Made by a program: the position numbers and the translations under genes
Origin: Dysidea avara
Lineage: Eukaryota; Porifera; Demospongiae; Dictyoceratida; Dysideidae
Assembly (NCBI RefSeq): GCF_963678975.1
Contig: NC_089275.1
Span: 34,234,226-34,298,225 of the forward strand
DNA: 64,000 nt
Reading direction: 5' to 3'
The notes under the pieces: model-generated
The model's input: the letters and a program-made list of their open reading frames with translations, nothing else
What the model was told of the DNA's origin: nothing
Database searches by the model: none
In this document: one piece after another, positions 12,949-24,010 of the stretch
Numbering within the stretch: position 1 is the stretch's first letter
Layout: every line of letters starts with the position of its first letter

Positions 12949-13470
12949 CAGTGTTGGGCAAGTTACTTTGTAAAAGTAACTAGTTACATATTACATATTA
13001 CTTGCAACTGAACTATTTAGTTACAGTTATATATTACTCATAAAATAAAGTAACTATAATAATATTACATATTATATTACTTATTGTCCACAGCCTTAAG
13101 CTGTCACGTGTGAAACTACCACTTCATCACGTGACATGATTGCGTTGTTGGACAATGTGCAAATCTTGGTTTAAGTAATAAGCTGGTGAATAAGCTTCAT
13201 TCAGTAGGCTTCGTTACTTCGTTGTGGCTAGGCGTTACTCAGAGGATAACTAACGAGATTAGTAACTTTGTTACTTGTAGTAATAATATTACGTAATATT
13301 AGACTCGTTACAGTAACTATATTACTTAGGTAACGCATTACATTTGTAAGTAAAGCAACTTGAGTTATATTACCCGTTCTTATAGTGTATTTCGTTATAT
13401 TACTTGGTTACCACAAAAGTAATAATATTACGTAACGCGTTACTTATGTAACACGTTACTCCCAACACTG
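12949..13470. mobile_element. hAT MITE with perfect 8-base target duplication
   Basis: The element starts CAGTGTTGGG and ends CCCAACACTG. GTTACACA is present on both sides (12941-12948 and 13471-13478). CAG..CTG ends, GTAAC/GTTAC-rich subterminal repeats and an 8-base duplication are diagnostic of hAT. It is 522 bases with no transposase frame. Confidence 0.93.
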
Positions 13471-14115
13471 GTTACACATTGTTGTATATGCAGCACTGCA
13501 TCAGCTTCTTGTTTAGCTATTACAGACTCACAGTAGAGTAGTAGTTAAGCCGAGTGGAAAATACTTCCAGCTGCTAGCAAGCCAGATGAAGGATGAAGAT
13601 GTATAATACAACTACCGGTACAAGTATTACATTACTCATTACCTTGTTGTTCCAGCTGGTTGTTTATGAGCGCATCAGCTGGTATCCCAACTGGTCATCA
13701 GCTGGTTGTTCACTGCATGACGCCAGGAGTGCATATCCTGCATACAAAATACATAGTTACAAACATTTAAACATACTTGTAATGTTGTTGTTTACGTGTA
13801 AGGTGGCCTCTGGCTCTGCTGTAGTCACTCTCAGACGTTTACTAATCTTCTCCTTCGAGCAATCTGTAATTAAACAAGGGTGTTGGTGCTGGGCGTTATA
13901 TAGAATTATACGTACGGTAAAGTCATCAACACGAACAGGCGTATTTATTATACGGTTGTGCCTTCATTCACAGGAGAATCTATCCCTGCTTAGTTCATGT
14001 TTCTAGGCCTCATAGTTTTCTCAAACATTATTTATTTATTTATTTATTCATTCATTATTAATGATGTAATTTTAACCGCATTTCGTAGTATTTGGTTGTA
14101 TAATTATTATAAGTA

Positions 14116-14716
14116 ACTCCATGACTGCTAGCGCAATTTTGTTCAAATCACAAAAGGCTTGTGCTATGATGGTTACTCCATGTACAGACCAATTTTCAAG
14201 TCATCCCTTCAAGTGGTTTACACTGTGGCCATGACAAAAAATCACTAATGTATTCTTCAGAAATGGCGCATAACTCCCTTGTTCTTTGTCTGATGTGTAC
14301 AAAGTTTGGTCTATCACTGTGCTGCATTACGTTCTTACTGTTCTCAAAATTTGAAGCAAATTGACTAAAGCATGATTGAGTCATAGCAATTGTTGTAAGT
14401 AGTGCAAACAGAAGACGAACAAATATGGAGAAACTAATTGATGGCAGCGATGGCTGAGTGGATTCAGCTCAAATTTGAAACAGGAGGTGCCCCATCCTGA
14501 GGGAGTTTCCACAGCAAAAAAAGTTGATTTCTGTTCCAGCAAGCTACTGATGCATGAAAACGATATTTTCTTGATTCCTATAAATACACACTTGTTTATT
14601 GATACAGAGACAGAGCCAAACACATTACAAATTGCAGGAGACTTATAGACTGTAATATCATAATCACAACTCATGTTCTAATTTTGTTATGATGTTAGGT
14701 AACAAAAATGGCCAAC
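14116..14716. other. Non-coding, probable intron
   Basis: No supported gene. A stretch at 14441-14466 (GGCAGCGATGGCTGAGTGG) resembles the A-box end of a Ser/Leu tRNA, but no B-box follows. Confidence 0.4.
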
Positions 14717-14872
14717 CTTTATCTTCACCACTTGCATATAGAGAGGTTTGTTTATGGTCAATTCCCACACCTTTAGGATGTTTGGAGACTGAACTGCCAT
14801 CATAAGATAGTGAACGCTTGATTCTTTCACTTTTAGATGAATGGTCAAAACTGACTCCTTGTTGACATAAAC
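14717..14872 (-). CDS. Serine-rich linker exon
   Basis: A 156-base exon, phase 1-1, between acceptor TTACATTACAATAG-type sequence (TGTAATAG) and donor AAAG|GTTGGC. It encodes 51 hydrophilic residues, including FDHSSKSERIKRSLSYDG, with no domain recognised. It is probably a disordered linker between the DEATH exon at 16249-16503 and a downstream exon. It shares phase and strand with that exon and with the domain X exon at 7833-8513, so all may be one gene. The donor is weak; confidence is limited. Confidence 0.45.
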
Positions 14873-16248
14873 CTATTACATTACAATAACACAAATTGCA
14901 GCTTAGAATATAAATTTGTTAATACATTAAAACAACAAACTACAAATAATCTGCATATTTCACCCTAACTTTACTCCCTAAATCTGCATAAACTACAGTA
15001 TACACTAGGTTTGGTGAGAAGCAATTAAGAAATCTCTAAAACCATAGAGCTGAAATAGTTACACTAACAAAAATATCATTGGGTACTGATCCAGAAATAA
15101 ATCAAGTTCGGTGGCTGGCCCAGATTTCAAGTTGAGAGTCCTGCATTCACATCACAGAATGTTAATGTTATCGTCTACGTATGTCATCGTTATCTTCTAG
15201 ACAACGTTATCATGCTAATATTATTATGTCAGACAATGTTATGTTAAAACAGCTGACAATGTTATCATCTAGCTTGAAGCACACAGTAGCATGATAGCTC
15301 TACATGTACTTTGTAATTCCAATACAGCTAGGTGAACATGGTTAAAACAAATAAATCACCTGTAATACCTGTTCCACACATACTGCACATTCCTTTTTGT
15401 TGTATGTGATATGTAGGAGATGATAGAAGTAAATGTGATCTATCATCTCCTACTAATCACATGCCCCACACAGGAAACATTACCTTAAAGGTTATAGTTA
15501 TAATATTCCCTGTATGTTTTCCACTACTTGCTATTAAATAGCCAACTTGAATTTCTTTTACTACTTTTGATGCAGTCACATTATGCCAAGGGTAAGAATA
15601 ATAGTATATAAAAGTAAAGTTGACTCAGCCCTAAAGCAGAACCCATATTTTCCTTCAAGAACTCCTCTGCCTGGTGGTATAGTAAATACTGCCCAATGTC
15701 TTAAATAATGCATAATATGCTACCAGCTACTATAAGGTGATAAACTGGGTAGTGTTGTAATCTGATTGACATACAATGCTGGGATTTAGTTAACATTGAA
15801 AAAATGTTAACAAAAGAGATTTATTCATGATTAGTATTATGATTAAAGAATCATATTTTGCATGTCTGAGTGGCTGCAAGGCCATGCATAGTGGCTCAGT
15901 ACCCACCTCATCCAACTCCTCTGGATCAGTGCCGGATCATGCAGTGATTTACAGTGCTAAGTAAAATGCTTGTACGTACATATCATTTCAAGCACAGGAA
16001 TAAAAGTAAATATAATGGATCTTCCTAAAGAATATGTAGCTGGCCCAAGGTGACTATAAAACTTTGGGATTATAGGGTAGCAAGACATGCAGCTAATGGC
16101 TGTGGTTTATGCTACTTTACAAAAGGTGTAAAGCATGTACTTTGGTGAGTAAGCAATTATAGGACTAATACTACTACTATCACATGTCTCATGAGAAAAG
16201 TATACACAGCTGTAATTTTCATAACTCTAACACTTTACTACACATTAC
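14873..16248. other. Probable intron
   Basis: Non-coding. It contains a loose set of repeats of CAATGTTATCATCTAG type near 15150-15275 and a strong hairpin at 15407-15466. Confidence 0.45.
15407..15466. other. Strong small hairpin
   Basis: The arms GTAGGAGATGATAGA and TCTATCATCTCCTAC are perfect over 15 bases with an 11-base loop, and pairing continues outward (ATGTGAT/ATCACAT) with two mismatches, giving a stem of about 24 pairs. It could be a miniature element, a small-RNA precursor or a cruciform. Confidence 0.6.
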
Positions 16249-16503
16249 CTCCAGTACTGATGGATGACATATTAGGGGAGTTAATAGCATCAACCAGTTT
16301 ACCCCATGTTGCTGAGGGATCCTGACGTAGCCATTTTCTTATCATGACTCTAAACCTCTCCTCACAACTGTTAGGATGATCAGTGTTGATGATATCAAGT
16401 AGTGATGTTGTGACTCCTAAGGCTAGCCCCACCCCCCTCCATTCTGTTGCATAGTGTGGGACAACATGACTGTTAATATCACGTTCCTCAGGCTTATCAT
16501 CCC
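16249..16503 (-). CDS. DEATH-domain exon
   Basis: A 255-base exon, phase 1-1, acceptor AAATTACAG and donor GGAG|GTAATG. It encodes 84 residues with a clear DEATH-domain pattern: YATEWRGVGLALGV, LLDIINTDHPNSCEERF, MIRKWLRQDPSATWGKLVDAI. The conserved W in helix 1 and the W-L...W-L spacing of helices 5 and 6 are present. DEATH domains form cytosolic signalling assemblies with other DEATH proteins. Its phase would let it splice to the 14872 exon and on to the domain X and CARD exons. No upstream start exon was found. It is distinct in sequence from the DEATH exons at 35.3 and 55.7 kb. Confidence 0.85.
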
Positions 16504-18059
16504 CTGTAATTTTTGGGTATATAAACAGTACATAGAATTCAATTTCAAATTAACTACTATGTATACGTACATATAGGCCACATACACCTGTAGTCCTAAA
16601 GGGGTAGTTTGTTTAGTTCCTCATCACTGACTACATTATCCCTACTGCATCAAAGACTTTTTGTATCATTGGTGTTGCAACCATTCAGTGCATTCTAAAC
16701 TTGGTAACTAAGTAACTAGAGCAGTCTAAGAAAATCGTATTCTAGGCCAGTAAACTACAGTATATCTATTTCAACTATCTAACTTAAAAAATCTGCCCTC
16801 CTAATTACTGTTTGAGTTTTGGAATTGAGAAAGTACTAATTTCTGTGACCTTACACTGTATAGTTAAATCCACTATACATCATCATGAGACATATTGGGA
16901 TACAGGTATGTAATTCACAGGTTAGAACACATGACATGATACACTTTATAATTCTAACACAATCACTTATAGTATTGGCCAACGTTCGTTTACCATTCCA
17001 GCATGACTTTCATGACTCATGAGCAGACCAATAATCCTTGCCATGCACCTTTTTGAGAGAGTGGTGCACCGTGAGCTTTTCAAGACTAGAGAAACAAATG
17101 ATGCCAATTTGATATTTCCCAGGAAAGTAGTCAACTGTAAGTACATGTAGGTTTTGTTTCGCATTCAATGTTACTTTAACTGTCTCAGTAAAAACCCGCC
17201 TAGGTCTCACAACTTTTAATTTTATTATATTTTCTCAGCATTATCTCTGGTGTACAAGGAATGGATCACCAAAGTTTTAGTCTGTTGTGGTAAGTAGTTT
17301 TGGGATTATAGTGCTAGACAGTAGGAAGAGCAAGGAATCGATTTGTACAGCAACTATACTGAAATTAAACTACAGTATAGGCTTGTATCCGTAGCCATAA
17401 CTTTTGTTTGCATTAGTCTACAACATTGGAAATTACCATCACTAGCCAATGTTGCCATTTGGTGGCTTGAAACTTTAGCCTTGCTATAACTTTTAAAATG
17501 CGTTTCGTAGCAAGATATGCTAGTACTGAAGTGGACATAAACAAAAGAGGTCTCATTTCTGAGATAACCGGATCCTTCCTGGACTAGTACACATTTGCTA
17601 TGTAATAGAACAAAGTGTAACCTTTCACACTAGGTGAGTCAAATTATTCTTTGAGTTGAAAATTATTATTTGACAATAAAAAAAGTGTTGTGTGTACATT
17701 GATGAAGACAGGTAAAGTTTACAGTCGGCTGCTTATCCCAGACATGGCATAGTGGACACGAGTGCATAAAGACATACGCGACAGCAAAAAGGGAACAAAT
17801 CACAAAGAAAATGGCTGTGGATTACTGCATAGAATAGTTCTAATACACCTTTGTAAATAGCTAGTTGGAATTTCATTGTTTGTTTGGGATAGTTTTTTTT
17901 ACTAAAGTTTAGCCTTTACTGTTCATTGCAGTAACTGCTATGTAAACAAATCAACATTATGATAGTTAACCTCCTTAGTTGATAGCAAATATTGCTACTA
18001 AGTAGCTGTGTGTATTGGATGGTTAGTATGACGTGATTTGGCAATTCAGCCAGTGGTCA
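16504..18059. other. Non-coding stretch
   Basis: No supported gene. Minus-strand frames at 16967-17210 give two alternative short peptides with no recognised domain and no shared splice phase, and were not called. Confidence 0.4.
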
Positions 18060-18430
18060 TTGAAAATATGGCCGTCAATGAGTTAAATTAAATGTTCACT
18101 AGGCACCAAACTAGGGAAGCATATTCTAAAATTAGTCTGACTATAGCTTTGTATGCAGTTGCTTTAGAACATGAAAATAGTGTGTGATACAAGTAGTTCA
18201 TTGAACGGGATGCCTTGATGCTAGATGCTTCACATGATCATCCCATTAAGCTTAGAATTAATGAATACACCCAAGTACTTGACTACTGATTCTACTGAAA
18301 TCTGTAACATTAATAGGAAGGCATTCAAAACCGTCTTATAAGGCATGCATACGTTGACTGGTATAGGTGTTTACTTGCAGTTTGCATGAGGTGTACTTGT
18401 CTATATACACCCTTACACTAATCGTGCTGT
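18060..18430 (-). pseudogene. Decayed LINE reverse-transcriptase C-terminal fragment
   Basis: The minus strand reads VVKYLGVFINSKL, then in another frame LFSCSKATAYKAIVRLILEYASLVW. This is the standard LINE motif just after the reverse-transcriptase domain (KYLGV..I.S.L.W..H, then AY..LVRP.LEYA..VW). At least two frame changes and stops separate the blocks, so it is an old, 5'-truncated non-LTR copy. Confidence 0.75.
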
Positions 18431-18742
18431 AAACAACGAATGACGGCAGTTAGAAGTTTCCTTTAAATGTTAGGTTATTCCTAGATAATGAGTGATTTGT
18501 TTGGCACCAAAACTTACTTGATACGTTCAACGGCTGGCGAGAAGAATGAATGTGTGAACTCAAATGGAATCAGACAGACAGATGGCTTTTCAACCTTTAT
18601 ATAGTACATACAGCTAGATATAGGTAGATAAATGTGGAAAAGGATATACTTTTAGGGGGTTACAGGGTGAAATCTATAATTTTATATACTAGCTACATAA
18701 TAGTTAGGATATACATTAGCTATGATAGTTAGGGTATAATTA

Positions 18743-19001
18743 CAAGGGGGTGTCATGTACGTATGCGTTGTAGGTAGATCTGCGACTGTGGTCAAAGTTT
18801 CGACCGGCCAAAATTTTGCTTTGACCTGTGACTAAGAGCCTTTTTCGACCTTTGACTGGTGACTTAGTGACGATATTTCGATTGTGGGTTGGAAGCTTTT
18901 ACCCTTGAATTAGCACGATTTTGGTGGCCTTGACCTTTGACTTAGACTTTGACCGCGGTCGTAGATCTACCTACAGTGAGTGCCTGTGTGTCACCCCCTT
19001 G
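18743..19001. mobile_element. MITE with CAAGGGGGTG ends
   Basis: Ends CAAGGGGGTG and its complement. An inner pair, GTAGGTAGATCTGCGAC and GTCGTAGATCTACCTAC, extends the inverted repeat, with total arms of about 55 bases. The interior is rich in TTGACC/TTGACTT hexamers. It is about 259 bases and non-coding. Confidence 0.8.
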
Positions 19002-21476
19002 ACTATAAAATTATTATACTGTTAGCTATACCTCGGGCTATACCTCCCAAAATCCTGGGGGGCTGGGTACACACAATATCCGACCATGAATGGAAAAGGC
19101 GAGCTTACTTGTTTTTCCGTAGGGAACAATTTCCATTAATGATGTTGACGCCATGACGGAGTTATCAACAGTATAAATACTTTCATGCAGCTACGGTACA
19201 CTGTCAATTCTCGATCGGGTTGAGACTACTTTATCTTCACCTCAATGTTAGCTATCGTGATGTCAGTTCGCTACATTAATAATCAATGTACCATGAAGGA
19301 TAACTATGAGGCCAGTACCACTGACCTTTAGTCTGGCTACGCCGTTATTAAACTGTCCAGATAGCGAAAAAGAGCCTGGTAAATTTGATTGTGGGAGTTG
19401 TTTTTCTTTCAGTGACTCTCTTATACAACGTACAACCCGTCACTACGTGACAAACAATAGTGACCGGAACAAGGATCGATTGGCAAGGAGTCACTCTGGA
19501 TTTATTGCCAAACGCTAACCGGCCGGCGCTGCGGTGAGTGTGGTCTTTTTAGAAAAACAATGCAAATGGCAGTACTGAGGACACAATAACAATACTAGCT
19601 ACGAAAACTAAACACTAGTGGACATTTAATTTAGTCACGGCTGAAGTAGGTGCACCAGGAGTGCACTAGTGTGGCCAAACATCTGAAACATGTAGATGAT
19701 GCGCGCCGCCACCGCAGGCTTGGTGCGCCTGGTACTGAGTTTCTGAAACTGTGTCAGTCCTATTGCTTGACACAGTTTCAGAAACTCCCTTCAAGAATTC
19801 ATCCAAGAAATGGTTTGATTATGGGTTTCATCTCCATAGTTACATACGTTTTAATTGTGGGTTTTGTTTTATTCAGATAGTTAGCAGTGTTCTTCACTGT
19901 GACTATAAAAGGTAGCAAAGTATGGTTCTATTTAAATTATATTCAGCTTAATCATATGGCTTCAAAACATAACTTGACATGGCTAGTCATGATAGCTATA
20001 GTGTATTTGTACACTTGCCAAACTACTGTAGCTAGCTATGTAGCAAAATACAGTAGGTGATGTCTGATAAGGTAGCTATATCATATTCAGCCAATACTGT
20101 CAATTGATGTGAAAATCTATACCAGGTGCCTTCTGAGATGACCCCATTATTGTTTTACAAATGTAGCTGTCCAGATCAATTTCAGTTTTGATCACCTAGC
20201 AGAAGTAAATGTCACAGCAGCAATTTCAGAAATAACATGCTTTAGGCCAACAATTGTAAAATGCTTGTTTCCTGTCCTAGTCAGAGAAAAATTACCGGCG
20301 GTTATTATTTATTGTATTGCTAAAATCTATTTAATATCAAGGATACTAAGGGAGCCCATTAATTAACTCCTAATTGCTCAGATTTAGCAGAGATGTAAGA
20401 GTTGTTGTGATTTCACTGGGATTCATCAGGATTCAAATCTCATAGGTAGATGGTGAGCATGCAGCCGAAGGCTTTTATAGAGTTTGCTGGCTGGGTGTAT
20501 CATGCTTGTGGTCATAACACTAGTTTAGCTGACCATCAGCTGCAACAGTATGAATTTTCCATATGTTCCACACAAATAATAACAGATTGTCAGATGAGTA
20601 TGACTCCTGTATCTCGTTCACCAATGGCTATAGCTACTTGAAGAGATCCGCTGCTTGTAATCCATCCCAGTGGATTCAAACTATAGTTATCCACAACATC
20701 AGAAACTCACTACCTTTCCAATAATACACCATGTGCTCACACTAGTATTTATAAACAAAAATAATTAGATCATGTGACTATCAAATGCAATAATAAATTT
20801 GCATGCGGCTCTAAAATTTACCATGCGGGTGGGTGACAGGAAACAAGGAATCTACAATTGGTGGCCTTAAACAAGAAGCATCATAAAGAATGCAGTAAAG
20901 CACAAAACGTATACTAGTGGCTAATAGTCCAATCCAGGTGCTTGTAAACAAGATGACACTTTGCAGGGCTTTGGCGCTTAAAGTTAGGAGCATACTGTAC
21001 CAACCATAATCTTTAAAAGTGTCATTTACTCACCATCACTTTTTCTTAGCTATACTTGTTTCCATCTCACAGGTTTAACTAATAGATCACTAAGAGAAGC
21101 TGCAACTGATTTAGAAATTTAAAGCAAAGATTTGGTAGCTATTCAGCTACAAATGAAAAGATTATGACAATTAATATCAATTTAACATAAAACAAATATT
21201 GAGATACTGTAGTTAAAAGAAACTGTTCTCAAATTCACTTTCAGATGACCTAATTTTCAAACTTCCCCACCTCCTAGGTTGTTCATATACTAAAGTGTTG
21301 CATTCTTCCAAATGATTTTGACCAGAGATATTAGACAAATCTGACCTGTGTATCCATAATACCCCAAAATGTATGGCTACCTATATTTACTGTATGTCCC
21401 TGTCCAGCTCAGCCCCTATTTGGAAAAATCCTGGATCCATCCCTGCACTAACTACATATAAAATCCACTTTACCAC
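19002..21476. other. Non-coding stretch with one perfect hairpin
   Basis: A plus-strand frame at 19306-19518 (70 codons) ends just before a GGTGAGTG donor-like site, but has no recognised domain. A GC-richer patch at 19500-19730 could be promoter-proximal DNA. Nothing else is supported beyond the hairpin at 19737-19787. Confidence 0.4.
19737..19787. other. Perfect 20-base hairpin
   Basis: GAGTTTCTGAAACTGTGTCA at 19737-19756 is exactly complementary to 19768-19787, with an 11-base loop. It does not belong to any element recognised here. Confidence 0.8.
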
Positions 21477-22090
21477 CTAACCAAAGTCCAAGTCATCCTC
21501 TGGACAAAGAGCATAATGTCTGAGGATTGTCCTAGAATTGTAATGCCATAGTGTTACAGACAAATGTAATGGCTGACGCTTAGCTAACTTTGAGGGTAGA
21601 TCATACCTAATTGTGGTACAATCAGGGTGACTGAGATGGAAATTCAGATGGTAAATGTCCCCTGGAAGGTCAGAAGATGCGGTACCTTGCTCCTGGAGAA
21701 CACCAGGGTTATCCTGAAGTAAGGCATGGTGTACTACAGAAACCATGCAGTGCATCATGGTGCTGGATATGCAGAGGACCATCTAGAGGTGGTCACCAAA
21801 CTGATCGATAACAGATAGGCAAGTACACAAGGAAACAAAGGAATTCCAAGCCACAAGCGAAAAGCAATTATAAAATCATGAGGAGAAATAGCTAAGCCTA
21901 TAGATGGTTGCGGTGATGCCTTAAGCCAGCCACTGCTAGTGCCTGAAGAACGTGACACAGCATGCAGACGTGCTTGTAATGACCACAAGTAATTGAATGT
22001 TTAAGAAGTTTCTGAAGCAATATATCTGACTGAAGATCATTCATTGGACAGAGAGGTATAGATTGAATGGCACATTCCTCTCCAGACAAT
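21477..22090 (-). pseudogene. Reverse-transcriptase-family C-terminal relic
   Basis: Three minus-strand frames in a row carry pieces of the C-terminal region common in non-LTR-type reverse-transcriptase proteins: ARLHAVSRSSGTSSGWLKASP, then IGLAISPHDFIIAFRLWLGIPLF, then ALLQDNPGVLQEQG and PGDIYHLNFHLSHP. The order matches the family, but frames shift between blocks, so it is a decayed copy. The element clade is not certain. Confidence 0.7.
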
Positions 22091-22439
22091 GGTCAGATGT
22101 TCCCAGGCTAGATACCAAAACACAAGCAGAGTTACATGAGCCAAGAAAGGCCACATTATCTGAATGGTGTGGGCCATGTAATCTAGGGCTGGGAGATAAT
22201 TTAGGTTAAAAGATTAGATTCCTAAATCACCTATCGTAAAAAAGATAACAAATTTTCTTTTCAAGATAACAGTATATCTTTGTAAGCTATTGTACAGCAG
22301 TCCTAATGCAATCCCAAGCCTCCCAACCAAAAGAGCAAACCAAGTATCATCACAGCCTGATGGTTTGTTGACTCTGTGGAAAGCTTAAAGATACAGTAAT
22401 GCTGTGCAGTCCCACTGGTGTTGTAGATAAGAATAAATA

Positions 22440-23040
22440 TTTGGCTTTTCAAGAGTTGCTTCAATGCCACCCCTCTTACTTGGTCTGCTCCTAAGTCAGC
22501 CTCTTTAGTTGTTAATGAGTCTGTTGTTCTTATGTGTTTAAGGGGCTTTCCTCAAGGTACCAGCCCTGGTGCTTCTGGCATATGTGCTCAACACCTTGAT
22601 GCAGTCAGTGGCCTCACTACACCACCTACTGAAGATTGTCTTCATAATCTCGCCTAATGAATTATTTGCTTTCTGATAAAACTTCAATTCTCCACTTTTA
22701 GTCCCCAGATGAGTAACTGTTCTGCCCCTTGGTTGTGTATTGCCTTCCTAACAGCTCTTCTTAAAAAGAACAGGAATGTCCATCCCATTGCTGTTGGTGA
22801 AGTCCTTCATTGTCTTGCCAGTCATTAGTGCTGTCATTTTACTCAACCCTTTCTCCCTGATGTTTTTTTCTTCCCAATGGTAAAGAAGGTTTTGGTGTTC
22901 TAGGTGTGCATAAACTCAAAATTGAAGAAGTTCTATTATGTAATTCATTTGACAAGACTTTAACCAGTAAAGGGTGAGCACTGCAAGGAATGTGTACAAC
23001 AGATGAAATGGAACAAGTCATGACAGCATCCATTAGAGTG
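22440..23040 (+). pseudogene. Reverse-transcriptase relic, N-terminal part
   Basis: The plus strand reads LVVNESVVLMCLRGFPQGTSPGASG...AQHLDAVSG, then KNRNVHPIAVGEVLHCLA. These match the finger motifs FP.GTSPG.SG...QHL and RPIAVGE..R.L of a reverse-transcriptase family. Several stops and frame changes are present. It is oppositely oriented to the C-terminal relic at 21477-22090, so the two are separate insertions or a rearranged copy. Confidence 0.65.
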
Positions 23041-23725
23041 GAGAGGGCTCCAGATTCAAGATGAGGTGGACCAATAAATGAACACTCTGATGCAGAAAGA
23101 AGGGTTAACTCTAAAGGATCAAAAGGGAAGATATATTGGTAGAAATGTTACCCAACAAAGGAGACAATAAGATATTTGTCTCTTTGTTTGTTCTCAGGGT
23201 GAGGCTGTGAATGTAATTGGAGACATAATGATGCACTGAAGAAACCAAGGATTGCCAAACAGCATGCTCTATTATAAAAAGATATTAGATAGCTGAGTCT
23301 GCAAAGGTTGAGTTTTGATTTGTTTCCGTGAAATGTAGTGATTTCTGAAGATTTTATTTCTTATGAGAATGGGAATTCACAGTTCAGTGATGTGCTAACA
23401 TTAATAAAAATGACCTAGCAACACTTTGTACCACCAAATGTTGCATTTTGTAGTCATTGCTTAGTCCAGGTTACAACAACTTTAATGCTCTATATCAGAA
23501 CATGCGTGATAATAAATAAAAGAAAATTCCAATCTAAAGTGGTTTCAGTTATATATACATACTGAAAGGAAACCATCCCAGCCTGTTCTAACTATCTTAC
23601 CTCAACTAAGGTCACATACTGCTCTAGCTATACACTATATGTGACCTGGCCTGCAAAAATAGGGCATATATTTCCTTGTTCTGCCAGTGTGAACATTTCT
23701 GATGGAATCCACCTTTGACTTATAT

Positions 23726-23943
23726 TACCGTATAACCTAAATATTTCAAGGGGAAAATTTTTTTGCTGATTTTGCAGTTTTGGGAGTTACCAGCGAAAAT
23801 TTTATCTTTGAAATATTTTAGACCTCCATATAGTCTAATACATTTTGGGAGTGTTTGCAAATCCATGAAAATTTTATTTTTAGTAATATTGCTCATGACA
23901 ACCTCGAAATATTTGCCCCCCGAAATATTTAGGCTATACGGTA
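23726..23943. mobile_element. MITE with CCGTATA ends flanked by TA
   Basis: Left end TACCGTATAACCTAAATATTT; the right end is the complement of TACCGTATAGCCTAAATATTT. If the duplicated target is TA, the element proper is CCGTATA...TATACGG. About 218 bases, no coding. TA duplication would suit a Tc1/mariner-type origin. Confidence 0.8.
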
Positions 23944-24010
23944 CTCAGGATCGTTTTAGAGACCCTATACCATGTTTAGCTAGCCATCTTTCTGTACATA
24001 CAATTCAGCA

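Larger units (their letters stand above)
10580..14115. repeat. Locally duplicated segment, two diverged units
   Basis: Unit 1 (about 10590-12195) and unit 2 (about 12196-14115) each start GACCGCGTCACATACAA..CAAGTACATACACC. Each contains a GGCACAG..-ATATGTGACCGG junction, then ACATACAGGAGATAG, and each ends with a homologous ~320-base module (11870-12195 versus 13765-14115) containing GTGGCCTCTGGCTCT and CTAATCTTCTCCTTCG. Each unit holds its own MITE insertions. No host gene is recognised; frames in this area are not conserved between units. Confidence 0.7.

Noticed and set aside
13593-14006. 137-codon plus-strand frame
   Set aside because: Falls in the duplicated segment, and the frame is not conserved in the other unit (11870-12195).
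14441-14530. Ser/Leu tRNA-like A-box
   Set aside because: No B-box, anticodon arm or acceptor pairing follows; at most a decayed SINE head.
16967-17210. Two overlapping minus-strand peptides
   Set aside because: No domain, competing frames and no splice phase agreement with neighbouring exons.
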